This document shows positions 1 to 8,803 of a DNA stretch of 64,000 bases, piece by piece (positions within the stretch are counted from its first letter, which is position 1; each line of letters starts with the position of its first letter). Both the position numbers and the translations under genes were made by a program. A model generated the notes under the pieces. That model was not told the origin of the DNA, did not search any database, and worked only from the letters and a program-made list of their open reading frames with translations. The stretch lies in contig NZ_JOEK01000015.1 of assembly GCF_000719135.1 (NCBI RefSeq), positions 62,001-126,000 on the forward strand, read 5' to 3'. This DNA comes from Streptomyces avicenniae (GTDB lineage Bacteria; Actinomycetota; Actinomycetes; Streptomycetales; Streptomycetaceae).

Positions 1-307
1 GCTGGCCCGACTCCTCCCACAGCTCGCGAGCCGCAGCCTGCCGGGGCGTCTCCCCGGGCTCGATCCCACCGCCGGGCAGCTCCCAGCAGTCCCGATGGCG
101 GACGTGCACCAACAGGACGCGTCCCGCGTGGCGCAGCACGACCAGCACGTACCTGACCGGTTCGTGGCCCTCGGCGCCCGCCCCGCTGTCGTCGTCCCGC
201 TCGCCCACCGGCGAGCCGGAGCCGAAGGCGGTGTCCTCCGGGAGCCGGGCGAAGCCCAGCAGCCGCATGCCGAGGGGACCCGTGGCCAGAGGGGGTGTCT
301 CGCTCAT
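1..307 (-). CDS. NUDIX hydrolase, C-terminus beyond window
   Basis: The first 102 residues of a NUDIX-family pyrophosphohydrolase are visible; the gene runs off the left edge. After a poorly conserved N-terminal stretch the protein reads YVLVVLRHAGRVLLVHVR and then an intact Nudix box (GGIEPGETPRQAAARELWEE, at about residues 78-97, followed by SGQ), which binds the metal and the diphosphate. The family hydrolyses nucleoside diphosphates linked to another moiety, often for housecleaning; the substrate cannot be read here. The ATG at 307 overlaps the stop of the upstream phosphatase gene in an ATGA, so the two are translationally coupled and probably share a function or at least a transcript. 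Confidence 0.9.
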   Translation of the reverse strand, partial: MSETPPLATGPLGMRLLGFARLPEDTAFGSGSPVGERDDDSGAGAEGHEPVRYVLVVLRHAGRVLLVHVRHRDCWELPGGGIEPGETPRQAAARELWEESGQ

Positions 308-2574
308 ACCTCCGAGACTACGGGGGTGGCGGTCGGGGACAGTTCGGCCCAGATGGTCTTGCCTGTCGGCGTCTGTCGGCTGCCCCAACGGTCGGTCAGT
401 TGGGCGACGATGAACAGCCCCCGGCCGTTCTCGTCCTCGCTGCGGGCACGGCGCAGGTGCGGGGAGGTGCTGCTCGTGTCCGAGACCTCGCAGATCAGGG
501 ACCGATCGCGGATCACGCGCAGCTGGATCGGGCCGCCGCCCGCGTGGCGCACGGCGTTGGTCACCAGTTCGCTGATGACCAGCTCGACGGTGAAGGCCGC
601 GTCCTCAAGCCCCCAGGCGGCGAGCTGACGGATGACCAGGTCGCGGGCCCGGCTCACGGCGGACGGGTCGCCCGGCATCTCCCAGCTCGCGACGTGTGAC
701 GCGTCGAGCACGTGGGTGCGCGCGAGGAGCAGCGCGACGTCGTCGGTCGGGCCGTCGGGGAGCATCGTCTCCAGCACGGCGTCACAGGCGACGTCCAGCG
801 TGGGCGCGGGGCGGCGGAGGGCCTGGCACAGGCGGCGCAGGCTCGCGGCGTCCGCGTCGGGCGGCGCTTCACCGTCACCCTCGGCGTCGGCGTCGGCGTC
901 GGCGTGCGCGGCGCCTGCCGTGTCGGCGCTGGTGCCGGTGTCGCTGGGGGAGGGGGCGCCGGTGGGGGCGTCCTCGGTGTCCTGTTCGCTGTCGCGGACC
1001 TGGCCGTCGTCCTGGGCGGGGCCCTCCTCCGTGGCCTGCCGCGTCTCGTCCTCCTTCGCGCGCACCCCGTTGAGCAGCCCCTTGGTGTACAGGGCGAGCA
1101 GGCTGTCCTCGGGGAGCATGATCCGGGTGGACTCGAAGGGCAGCCCACCCAGGCCAAGCGGGGGACCGGCGGGTGCCTCGATCGGATCGACCCGTCCGTC
1201 AGGCAGCACGAGCACCGGCGCCGGATGCCCGGCGCGCGCCAGGGTGCAGGTGCGGGACACCGGGTCGTAGACGGCGTACAGGCAGGTCGCGCCGATCTCG
1301 CCCCGGGTCTCCTCCTGCCCGGTCTCGGACCGCAGCCGGATGAGGACGTCGTCCACATGGGTCAGCAGCTCGTCGGGCGGCAGGTCGATGTCGGCGAGCG
1401 TGCGGATGGCCGAGCGGAGCCGCCCCATGGTGGCCGACGCGTACAGGCCGTGGCCGACGACGTCGCCCACCACCAGCGCCACGCGCGCGCCCGAGAGCTG
1501 GATGACGTCGAACCAGTCGCCGCCCACCTCGCCGCCCGCGCCGGTGGGCAGGTACCGCGTGGCCACCTCGACGGCCGACACGTCGGGCAGCCGCCGGGGC
1601 AGCAGGTTCTGCTGGAGCGTGAGCGAGGTGCGGTGCTCATGCGTGTACCGCCTGGCGTTGTCCACGCAGACGGCCGCGCGGGCGCCGATCTCCTCGGCGA
1701 GCAGCACGTCGTCGTTGTCGAACGGGTCCTCCTGCTGGTGCCGGATGAAGATGGTCACGCCCAGCGCCGTTCCCCGCGCCACCAGGGGAACGGCGATCGC
1801 CGAGTGGAAGCCGAACTGTCGCGCCTTCTCCGCGCGCCGGTCGTCGCGCGTCAGCCACGAGCCACGGTCGTCCCCGTCGCGGAGGTTCGCCAGCACGGCG
1901 TGCCCCTTGACCAGGCTCTGCGTGAACAGCGAACTCTCCGGATAGACGGCGGTGCTGCCCGGCCGCAGCACGGCCTCGGGCGAGCCGTCCAGGATCGAGC
2001 GCTGGGCGATGCGCCGCATCTCCACGGGGCCACGCACCGGCCCCGGCGGCTCGTCGCCGTGCAGCACGTCGTCGAAGAGATCGACGGCCACGAAGTCGGC
2101 GAACCCCGGGACCGCCACCTCGGCGAGGTCCCAGGCGGTCCTGCCCACGTCCAGCGTGGACCCGATGCGGGTGCTGGCCACGCTGAGCAGCCGCAGCCGG
2201 TCCCTGGCCACCATCAGTCTGCCGATCCGCATCTCACGGTTCAGCCGGATGCGGCAGACGAGGATGCCCACGGCCGTCGCGACCGCCACCAGCAGGATCG
2301 CGACGATCCGTCCGACGAGCGACAGATGACTCGCGATCACCCCGTACGTGATGATGATCGCCCCGACCGTGATCACGGAGATGACGATCGTCTGGCGCAG
2401 GGAGAGCAGGGCGCCTGCCACCAGCGGGGCGAGGACGGAGTAGCCGGCCAGCCGGGGCACCCCGCCGTGCGCGGCCCAGACCTGCGCCATCGAGATGGCC
2501 ACGACGTAGACCACCAGGACGATGAAGACCGTGTCCTTGCCCTTCACCCCGGGCCCTGGTCCTGGGGAAGCCAC
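304..2574 (-). CDS. Membrane SpoIIE-type PP2C phosphatase with GAF and HATPase domains
   Basis: A 756-residue regulatory phosphatase of the RsbU/SpoIIE type. In order it shows three or four N-terminal membrane segments (about residues 12-120), a GAF-like sensor domain (about 150-320), a PP2C/SpoIIE phosphatase core with GGDWFDV and VGDVVGHG metal motifs and a terminal TDDVALLLAR, and a C-terminal anti-sigma-like ATPase domain (ELVTNAVRHAGG, NGRGLFIV). Such proteins dephosphorylate anti-anti-sigma factors, and the ATPase domain can act as the partner kinase. The GTG at 2574 was chosen because GGGAGG lies 8 nt upstream; the reading frame stays open far upstream without support. An acidic insertion rich in Asp/Ala/Glu interrupts the PP2C domain. 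Confidence 0.9.
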   Translation of the reverse strand: MASPGPGPGVKGKDTVFIVLVVYVVAISMAQVWAAHGGVPRLAGYSVLAPLVAGALLSLRQTIVISVITVGAIIITYGVIASHLSLVGRIVAILLVAVATAVGILVCRIRLNREMRIGRLMVARDRLRLLSVASTRIGSTLDVGRTAWDLAEVAVPGFADFVAVDLFDDVLHGDEPPGPVRGPVEMRRIAQRSILDGSPEAVLRPGSTAVYPESSLFTQSLVKGHAVLANLRDGDDRGSWLTRDDRRAEKARQFGFHSAIAVPLVARGTALGVTIFIRHQQEDPFDNDDVLLAEEIGARAAVCVDNARRYTHEHRTSLTLQQNLLPRRLPDVSAVEVATRYLPTGAGGEVGGDWFDVIQLSGARVALVVGDVVGHGLYASATMGRLRSAIRTLADIDLPPDELLTHVDDVLIRLRSETGQEETRGEIGATCLYAVYDPVSRTCTLARAGHPAPVLVLPDGRVDPIEAPAGPPLGLGGLPFESTRIMLPEDSLLALYTKGLLNGVRAKEDETRQATEEGPAQDDGQVRDSEQDTEDAPTGAPSPSDTGTSADTAGAAHADADADAEGDGEAPPDADAASLRRLCQALRRPAPTLDVACDAVLETMLPDGPTDDVALLLARTHVLDASHVASWEMPGDPSAVSRARDLVIRQLAAWGLEDAAFTVELVISELVTNAVRHAGGGPIQLRVIRDRSLICEVSDTSSTSPHLRRARSEDENGRGLFIVAQLTDRWGSRQTPTGKTIWAELSPTATPVVSEV

Positions 2575-2746
2575 CTGGTGCACCTCCCGGCCGGAGTGGA
2601 CACGGGCTGTCCGAGCGTCGCCGCGCCCCGGGATCCTGGCCCCCGGCGTCGGCCAGGCCCGTGTGATCACCGTAACCGCGACCGGTCGGCCGGGCGACAG
2701 AAGCGCGCACGGGCGGGGGGGCCGGTGCGCGCCCGGCGGACGCGGG

Positions 2747-4753
2747 TCAGCTCCGGCTGACGACCAGCTCGTTGTCCGACGTGAAGCCGAACCGCACGTC
2801 CCCCTCGGGCCCCGCGCCGGGGAAGACGTCGGTCCCCCTCCGGTCCGGCACGTCGCCGCCGATGCGGCCCACGGGCACCTCCGTCCCGTCCGGGGTGCGC
2901 AGCCGCAGCTTCCAGGCCGCCGTGGCCGGGGCGGCCGGGGAGGGCGCCGTGGCGGCACGAGGCCCGAAGGGGCCGGTGAACGGCAGGGTGAGCTTGAGCC
3001 GACCGGGTGGATTCCCCGGCGCGCCGCCACCGTCGTCCGGCGTGTCGAGCGCCGTCACGTCCACCTCGACCTCCTCCTCGGGCCCGCCCCCGTCCCCCGG
3101 CACCGCGCGGCACGACAGCTCGTCCGGCTTGAGCCCGTCAGGGCCGTACAGCCGCACGACGACGGCCGCCGTCCCCAGTTCCGCCACCACCTCCTCGACC
3201 TCGGCGTGCGCGGGCCGCGACCAGGCGCGGACGGTCAGGTTGCCGTTCTTCGTGACATAGGGGATCCAGGCGTGCACACCGTGCTCGTCCACGCGGGGCC
3301 GCGCTGTGACCAGCTCGGCCCGCTCCACCAGCTCGGCCCGCAGGCGCTTGCCGCGCGGCGCGACGAAGAGGTCCCAGCGGCCCTCGGGCAGCGTCAGCGC
3401 GTCCGGGCTGAGGGTCGCCTCGGCGGCCTGGCCGTCCGGCCCTGGCGTGGCGGTGAACGGGACGCGGATCTCCTCCTGCCGCATCTCCTTGCGCAGCCGG
3501 AGCACCAGCTCGGAGGCCGTGAGCGTGCGCGGCACCGTGACCCGGACGCCGCCGTCCGCCGTGCCCGCGCCCCTGGCCTTCGCCGGGGCCGCCGTCACCT
3601 CGGGCGCCACGTCGTCCCGGCCGCGCGCACCGCCGCGCAGCAGGCGGGTGAGGAGGCCGGGCGCGCGGGGCGCGGGGCGGTCGGCCGTGAGGGAGGAGAA
3701 CAGGTCCTCGTAACGGCGCGCGACGGCCTCGGGCGCGTACCCGGCCGCCGTACGCAGCCCGCGCGCGCCCATGCGGCGGCGCCGGTCGTCGTCCGTCATC
3801 AGCTCGCGCAGCGCGTCGGCGAACGCCTCCGCGCCACCCTTCAGCGGCGTCAGCAGGCCGTCCTCGCCGTGCGTGATGATCTCGCGCGGCCCGTGCGGGC
3901 AGTCCGTCGAGACGACCGGCACCCCGCAGGCCATCGCCTCGACGATGGTGAGGCCGAACGACTCCGCCTGCGACGACACCGCCGCGATCGAGCCCTTGGC
4001 CCACTCCGTCTCGATCGGCGCCGCCGCCCCCATCAGGCGCACCTGGTTGTAGAGGCCGAGCTGGTCGATGCGCTCGCGCAGGCCGTCCCGGGCCGCGCCG
4101 CGCCCGTAGATCCGCAGCTCCCAGTCGGGGAAGTCGGGCGCCAGCCTGCCGAAGGCGTCGATCAGCCGCCCGTAGCGCTTCACCGGCACGAGGCGTCCCG
4201 CCGCGACGATCGTGCGCGTGTCGCCGGGCGACGGCGCGACGCGCGCGGCGGGCGAGCTGTTCGGGATGGACAGCACACGCGCCGTCACGTCCTTCGGCAG
4301 CTCGGCCCGGTACGCGGCGGCGTCCGCCTCGGAGACGGGCACGAACGCGTCCAGCTCCCGCATCGCGTCGAACTGGAGCGTCCTGTCGTGCGGCTTCCGC
4401 GTGGCGAGGGTCATGTGTTCCTGGCCGACCCGGGCGTAGCGCCGACCGTCGCCGTGCCGGGCGAGCATGTCGTTGAGGACCGGCCGCGTGCCCACCACGA
4501 CCTGCGCGCGCGTCCTGGCGAGGAAGGCCGCCAACCGCCGCTCGGCGACCTCGGCGGACGGCTCGTTCCGCCGGGTCAGCGGCACGAGGGTGACGCGCGG
4601 GTCGAACTCCAGGCTGGGCCGGTCGCGCGAGCGGTAGAGGCTCGCGACGGTGACCTGATGGCCGCGCGCGGCGAGGGCGCCCGACAGGTTGGCGACGGAC
4701 CGGATCGTGCCGCCGATGCCATAGGCGTTGTTGAGCAGAAAGGTTACGTGCAT
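2747..4753 (-). CDS. Family 4 glycosyltransferase with C-terminal extension
   Basis: A 668-residue protein. The N-terminal ~390 residues are a GT-B glycosyltransferase (group 1): MHVTFLLNNAYGIGGTIRS at the start, VAAGRLVPVKRYGRLIDAF around residue 205, and the nucleotide-sugar binding ESFGLTIVEAMACGVPVV around residue 265. This part resembles poly(glycerol/ribitol)-phosphate or teichoic-type glucosyltransferases. The remaining ~280 residues look like beta-rich repeats with no catalytic motif; they may bind substrate or the cell wall. Start at ATG 4753 with a G-rich ribosome site; the frame continues upstream to 4876 but has no ribosome site there. Likely role: glycosylation of a cell-envelope polymer, substrate unknown. 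Confidence 0.85.
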   Translation of the reverse strand: MHVTFLLNNAYGIGGTIRSVANLSGALAARGHQVTVASLYRSRDRPSLEFDPRVTLVPLTRRNEPSAEVAERRLAAFLARTRAQVVVGTRPVLNDMLARHGDGRRYARVGQEHMTLATRKPHDRTLQFDAMRELDAFVPVSEADAAAYRAELPKDVTARVLSIPNSSPAARVAPSPGDTRTIVAAGRLVPVKRYGRLIDAFGRLAPDFPDWELRIYGRGAARDGLRERIDQLGLYNQVRLMGAAAPIETEWAKGSIAAVSSQAESFGLTIVEAMACGVPVVSTDCPHGPREIITHGEDGLLTPLKGGAEAFADALRELMTDDDRRRRMGARGLRTAAGYAPEAVARRYEDLFSSLTADRPAPRAPGLLTRLLRGGARGRDDVAPEVTAAPAKARGAGTADGGVRVTVPRTLTASELVLRLRKEMRQEEIRVPFTATPGPDGQAAEATLSPDALTLPEGRWDLFVAPRGKRLRAELVERAELVTARPRVDEHGVHAWIPYVTKNGNLTVRAWSRPAHAEVEEVVAELGTAAVVVRLYGPDGLKPDELSCRAVPGDGGGPEEEVEVDVTALDTPDDGGGAPGNPPGRLKLTLPFTGPFGPRAATAPSPAAPATAAWKLRLRTPDGTEVPVGRIGGDVPDRRGTDVFPGAGPEGDVRFGFTSDNELVVSRS

Positions 4754-4811
4754 CGTCCCCCCACAAGAACTGCTGGTAACTCTGTTTCCCGCCAGGTGAC
4801 TTCCGAGTCCT

Positions 4812-4834
4812 GCCGTCGGTTGTGCCCCGACGGC
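4812..4834 (-). terminator. Hairpin downstream of the AraC gene
   Basis: An inverted repeat GCCGTCGG (4812-4819) / CCGACGGC (4827-4834) with a 7-nt loop lies about 90 bp past the end of the AraC regulator gene and ahead of the glycosyltransferase start. It is a plausible terminator of the AraC transcript; there is no clear U tract. Confidence 0.4.
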
Positions 4835-4921
4835 GACACGGTGGGGGTTTGTCCGTTTATCGGCGCAGTGATACATCCCACTGCAACCTTTGCGAAGTAC
4901 GCGGAGGCGTACGACGGTGAC

Positions 4922-5854
4922 TCAGCGCGCGCGGGCGAGCGACCGGTGCTCGCCGGGGCGTACGCCGAGCGTCCGCTTGAACGCGACGCTCAGCGCATAC
5001 GCGTTGGCGTACCCGACCCGCCGCGCGACGGCCTCCACCGTCGCGTCGCTGCACGCCAGCAGGTCGGCCGCCAGGGAGATCCGCCACTGCGCGAGGTAGG
5101 TCATCGGCGGCTGCCCGACCAACTCCGTGAAGCGCTGCGCGAACCGCGCGCGGGACGCGCCGACCTCGGCCGCGAGGTCCGCGACGGTCCACGGGCGCCC
5201 GGGGCTGTCGTGGATCAGCCGCAGCGCCTGCCCGATGAGCGGGTCGTGGTGGGCGCGGTACCAGGACGGGGCCGCGCTGCCCGGCAGTTCGAACCACTCG
5301 CGCAGGCTCGACACGAGCAGCAGGTCGAGCATGCGGTCGAACATCACCTGGCGCCCAGGGGAGTGCCGGGCGATCTCGGTCGAGATCATGCCCATGATCG
5401 GGCGGCACTCGGGCAGCGCGGGGACGCGGGCGACGCGCGGCAGCGCGTTCAGCACGCGCCGCGAGACGCTGCCGTGGACCTGGTAGGTCGCCTTGAGGAG
5501 CACCGGCGTCCCGGCGGGATCGCCCGGGCCGTCGCCCAGGGGGAGCGTCAGGTCGTGCAGCGACGTGCCGCCGGGAGCCGCGCGGTGCACATCGGCGCGC
5601 GGGGTCGTCGCCCGACTGTCGGCGACGGTGTACGGCTCCGGGCCCACCACCACGACGATGTCGCCGGTGTGCAGCGGAACGGGCGACGGCGCACCGGCCG
5701 CGGTGAGCCACGCCTCGCCGCTCAGCATGCTCAGCAGACTGACCGGCAGCCCCTCGTCGAACCGCAGCGACCACGGCGGTTGCAGCACCGACTGGTCGAA
5801 CAGGGCGCCACGGGTGCGGACATCGCTCAGCAGATGCGACAGCGCGTCGTCCAT
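4922..5854 (-). CDS. AraC-family transcriptional regulator
   Basis: A 310-residue regulator. Residues ~1-180 form a cupin-like sensor domain of the AraC_binding_2/Cupin_6 kind (SLLSMLSGEAWL, LHTGDIVVVVG). The C-terminal ~100 residues hold two helix-turn-helix motifs typical of AraC (WTVADLAAEVGASRARFAQRF and AVARRVGYANAYALSVAFKR). It is transcribed divergently from the NmrA-like oxidoreductase gene at 5935 with an 80-bp gap, the usual arrangement when such a regulator controls its neighbour in response to a small aromatic or electrophilic ligand; that control is inferred. Start at ATG 5854. Confidence 0.92.
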   Translation of the reverse strand: MDDALSHLLSDVRTRGALFDQSVLQPPWSLRFDEGLPVSLLSMLSGEAWLTAAGAPSPVPLHTGDIVVVVGPEPYTVADSRATTPRADVHRAAPGGTSLHDLTLPLGDGPGDPAGTPVLLKATYQVHGSVSRRVLNALPRVARVPALPECRPIMGMISTEIARHSPGRQVMFDRMLDLLLVSSLREWFELPGSAAPSWYRAHHDPLIGQALRLIHDSPGRPWTVADLAAEVGASRARFAQRFTELVGQPPMTYLAQWRISLAADLLACSDATVEAVARRVGYANAYALSVAFKRTLGVRPGEHRSLARAR

Positions 5855-5934
5855 CCCGCGAGTCTAGACGCACAGACATCGGAACGAGAGGGACAGCCAT
5901 CCACCGTCCACGAGCGGCCGGGTTGACTGGGGGC

Positions 5935-6783
5935 ATGACTTCTTCCGAGACCTCATCGACCTCGTCAGACTCCCGCGACATCCTCGTCCTGGGCGGCACG
6001 GGCAAGACCGGGCGGCGCGTCGCCGCACTCCTCGGCGGGCGCGCGAAGGTCGCGACGCGCTCCGGGCCCATACGCTTCGACTGGGCCGACACGACGACCT
6101 GGGAGCCCGCGCTGACCGGCGTGCACGCGGCGTACGTCGTGGACTCGCAGGGCCCGGACGCCGGCGCCGAGGTGGCCGAGTTCGCCGCGCTCGCGACGGC
6201 GCGCGGCGTCCGGCGGCTCGTGCTGCTGTCCGCCCGCGTCGGCCAGGACCTGGAGGGCGACGTCTGGCTCGCGACCGAGCGCGCCGTGCGGGCCTCGGGT
6301 ACCGGCTGGACGATCCTGCGGCCCACCTGGTTCGCGCAGAACTTCGGCGAGGACCCGCTCATCACCGACGCCCTGCGCGCGGGCGACCTGCGCCTGCCGA
6401 CCGGCGAGGGGCGCGAACCGTTCATCGACGCCGAGGACATCGCCGAGGTCGCGGTCGCCGCCCTCACCGGCGAGGGGCACGCGGGCCAGGTCTACGAACT
6501 GTCGGGACCGGCCGCCCTGACGTGGGGCGAGGCCGTCGCCGAGGTCGCCCGCGCGACCGGCGACGTCATCCGCTACACCCCGCTCGACGAGGACACCTAC
6601 CGCGCGGAATCGGAGGCGCGCGGGGTGACGGGCGACCATCTCGACCTGATGGTCGCGCTCTTCGCGCACATCAGGGAAGGGCGGGCCGCGCACCTCTCGG
6701 ACGGCGTGCGGCGGGTGCTCGGCCGCGAGCCGAGGCCGTTCGCCGCGCACGCCGCGACGCTCGGGAGCCTGGCGCGCGACTGA
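5935..6783 (+). CDS. NmrA-like NAD(P)-binding oxidoreductase
   Basis: A 282-residue Rossmann-fold protein of the atypical short-chain dehydrogenase/NmrA group. The dinucleotide site is ILVLGGTGKTGRRVAALL (residues ~17-34); the sequence then continues like azoreductase/NmrA proteins (VHAAYVVDSQGPDAG, GTGWTILRPTWFAQNFGED, YELSGPAALTWGEAV). Members reduce quinones or sense the NADP redox state. ATG 5935 was preferred over the in-frame TTG at 5923. Divergent AraC regulator upstream is the likely controller. Confidence 0.88.
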   Translation: MTSSETSSTSSDSRDILVLGGTGKTGRRVAALLGGRAKVATRSGPIRFDWADTTTWEPALTGVHAAYVVDSQGPDAGAEVAEFAALATARGVRRLVLLSARVGQDLEGDVWLATERAVRASGTGWTILRPTWFAQNFGEDPLITDALRAGDLRLPTGEGREPFIDAEDIAEVAVAALTGEGHAGQVYELSGPAALTWGEAVAEVARATGDVIRYTPLDEDTYRAESEARGVTGDHLDLMVALFAHIREGRAAHLSDGVRRVLGREPRPFAAHAATLGSLARD

Positions 6784-6837
6784 CGGCCCGGGCGGCGGGC
6801 CCCGCCGGGACGGGACGCTCGCCCGATGACCCGCCCG

Positions 6838-7307
6838 ATGACGGACTACGTCGCCCGCGTGATCGCCATCGACTGGAGCCGCTACGAATCGGCGATGGGC
6901 CCGGTCACCGCCGCCCATGAGATTCCCGGCCACCTGATCGAGCTGCCCCACGGCGATCCCGCGCGGGCGTCCCGCGCGGCCCTACGGGCTGAACGAGACC
7001 CTGTGCCACCAGGGCGTGTTCATCGACTCCGCCGCTCTCCCGGCCCTCCCCTTCCTGCCGGAGGCGCCCCGCTCGACGGACGAGACGCCCGTGGCCCGGC
7101 GGCTCCTGCGGCTCCTGGCAGGGCTCGCCGACTGCTCCCGGCCGGTCCCGGGACCGAACCGGCGACTGGCCCGGCCGCGAGTGGGTCGTCACACTGCGGC
7201 AGGAACTCGCACGGCACCGCTCCGCCGTGGCGGGCTGGACCACGCACGAGGACGAGGAGGTCCGCACCGAGGCGCGAGCCGTCCTGGACGGCCTGGACGG
7301 GGAGTGA
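6838..7307 (+). pseudogene. Frameshifted HEAT-repeat-like gene
   Basis: Protein-like sequence runs through three frames in turn. Frame one from about 6838 reads MTDYVARVIAIDWSRYESA; near 6981 it shifts to a frame reading YGLNETLCHQGVFIDSAA, LPALPFLPEAP and TPVARRLLRLLAGLADCS; near 7165 it shifts again to GREWVVTLRQELARHRSAV, ending TRTEARAVLDGLDGE-like at a TGA at 7305-7307. The order matches small actinobacterial HEAT-repeat proteins, some of which sit beside polymorphic toxin loci as immunity proteins. Two indels leave no intact product, so it is scored as decayed unless the sequence is wrong at those points. No clear ribosome site was seen. Confidence 0.65.
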
Positions 7308-7318
7308 CCAGGGCGACG

Positions 7319-7660
7319 TCAGCCGCCGAAGCCGGCCGACCAAGGGATCGCGCAGACGTGCGGCCCCTGGGGGCACAGGCCGTCGAGCGTCCTGGTGCGC
7401 AGCGTGCGCCAGGTCTTCAGCGAGGAACGGAACGCGGCGCGCACCTCGACCGCCGCCCGCGCGCCGGGGGCGTGCCCGGGATTCTCGACCGCCCACTGCG
7501 CGGCCAGGTAGTCGTAGTCCTCGGCCGTCGCGCTGTCGCGCGTCACCTGCCAGGACAGGCGGACGCCACGGCGCGCGGCCAGGCCGTCCACCAGGGCGCG
7601 TACCCGCGCCACGCCCTCGTCGTCCGCGTAGAGCCCGAGGACGATCCCGCGGCGCCTCAC
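7319..7660 (-). CDS. Unknown small protein coupled to LacI regulator
   Basis: A 113-residue protein that I do not recognise (starts MRRRGIVLGLYADDEGVAR, ends HVCAIPWSAGFGG). It is soluble, mixed charged, with no membrane segment. The GTG at 7660 overlaps the LacI stop as GTGA and has GGAG 5 nt upstream, so it is translated with the regulator. The same frame stays open across the LacI gene, but only this distal part has natural composition. It ends 12 bp from the decayed HEAT-like gene that faces it. Confidence 0.6.
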   Translation of the reverse strand: MRRRGIVLGLYADDEGVARVRALVDGLAARRGVRLSWQVTRDSATAEDYDYLAAQWAVENPGHAPGARAAVEVRAAFRSSLKTWRTLRTRTLDGLCPQGPHVCAIPWSAGFGG

Positions 7661-8712
7661 GGCTTCTCCGGGGGCGGCGGCGCGGTCGAGGCGCGGGGCA
7701 TCAGGGTCGTCGGATAGGTGACGACGCCCTCGGCCGGGGCGTCGGGGGACAGCGCGAGGCGGCCCGCGTGGGCGCCCGCGTCGGTCAGCGGCACGCGGAC
7801 GGTGGTGAGGGCCGGGGTGGTGTCCACGGCGAAGGGGAGGTCGTCGAAGCCCGCCACGGACACGTCGTCGGGGATGCGCAGGCCCCGGTCGCGCAGGGCC
7901 GCGCAGGCGCCGAGGGCCACCGTGTCGTTCGCGGCGAGGACGGCGGTGAGGCCGGGCTCGCGGTCGAGGAGGGCGAGGGTGCCCTCGTAGCCCGCGGCGC
8001 GGTCGTAGGCGCCGCCGTGGACCGTCAGGCGGTCGGCGCCGCCCCCGAGCCCGGCGGCGGCGAGGGCCGCGCGGTGGCCTTCGAGACGGTGCCGCGTGGT
8101 CGTGCGGGCGGCGGGCCCGGCGATGTAGCCGATGGCGCGGTGGCCGAGGGAGAGCATGTGCTCGGTCAGGCGCTGGGCGCCGCCGCGGTTGTCGAACGTG
8201 ATGGCGGGCGCCTCCGCGTCCGGCAGCGGCGGCCTGCCGCACAGGACGATCCGGGTCCCCGCCGCCTCCAGGCGGCGCAGCCGCGCGGACAGGGCCTCGA
8301 TGTGCTCCGGGTCCTCGATGGCGCCGCCCGTGAGGATCACGGCGGCGGCGCGCTGGCGCTGGAGGAGTGTGAGATATGTCAGCTCGCGCTCCCGGGAGCC
8401 GCCGGTGTTGCAGACGATCGCCATCCGCGGGCCGCCGCCCGGGGTGCCGGGGCCCATCTGCGACTGGACGGCGCCCGCCAGCTGGCCGAAGAAGGGGTCC
8501 GCGATGTCGTTCACCAGCACGCCCACCAGGTCGGACGTGGCCGCGGCCAGGGCGCTCGCCGGGCCGTTGACGACGTACTCCAGCTCCTCCACGGCCGCGA
8601 GGACACGGGTCTTCGTGGAGCCGGCGACCGGATAGTTCCCGTTCAGCACACGGGAGACGGTCGCGGCCGACACACCCGCGCGGGCCGCCACGTCCGCCAG
8701 GGTCACTGCCAT
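7657..8712 (-). CDS. LacI-family transcriptional regulator
   Basis: A 351-residue LacI/GalR regulator. Residues 1-50 are the classical HTH and hinge (TLADVAARAGVSAATVSRVL, followed by the hinge region VVNGPASALA), followed by a periplasmic-binding-like ligand domain (VGVLVNDIADPFFGQL, AGFDDLPFAVDTTPALTTVR). It is divergent from the dehydrogenase operon at 8804 and a perfect 14-bp palindrome lies between them, so it very probably represses that operon and itself until a sugar or polyol ligand binds. Confidence 0.93.
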   Translation of the reverse strand: MAVTLADVAARAGVSAATVSRVLNGNYPVAGSTKTRVLAAVEELEYVVNGPASALAAATSDLVGVLVNDIADPFFGQLAGAVQSQMGPGTPGGGPRMAIVCNTGGSRERELTYLTLLQRQRAAAVILTGGAIEDPEHIEALSARLRRLEAAGTRIVLCGRPPLPDAEAPAITFDNRGGAQRLTEHMLSLGHRAIGYIAGPAARTTTRHRLEGHRAALAAAGLGGGADRLTVHGGAYDRAAGYEGTLALLDREPGLTAVLAANDTVALGACAALRDRGLRIPDDVSVAGFDDLPFAVDTTPALTTVRVPLTDAGAHAGRLALSPDAPAEGVVTYPTTLMPRASTAPPPPEKP

Positions 8713-8768
8713 GCCTTCGCTCCCACACTTGTCCGAGCCGGTGAGGAGAGGTTAGCTTCTTTCCGAGT

Positions 8769-8782
8769 AGTAAGCGCTTACT
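8769..8782. promoter_or_regulatory. LacI-family operator
   Basis: The perfect palindrome AGTAAGCGCTTACT has the central CpG and half-site style of LacI/GalR operators. It sits 22 bp before the ATG of the dehydrogenase gene and 57 bp before the regulator start, where it can block both promoters. Confidence 0.8.
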
Positions 8783-8803
8783 GAATCAGCTGGAGGCACG
8801 CGC

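Noticed and set aside
712..2760. A 682-codon plus-strand frame
   Set aside because: Antisense of the PP2C gene; no ribosome site or motif, composition of a shadow frame.
2522..5926. A 1134-codon open frame on the plus strand
   Set aside because: It is the antisense shadow of the glycosyltransferase and AraC genes, with Arg/His/Gly-rich composition and no family features; long spurious frames are normal at this GC content.
4857..6467. A 536-codon minus-strand frame
   Set aside because: It crosses the AraC and NmrA genes in a wrong frame; both of those have clear domains.
7660..8728. The upstream part of the 469-codon minus-strand frame ending at 7319
   Set aside because: That part is a shadow of the LacI gene; only the last 113 codons after the GTGA overlap look coding.
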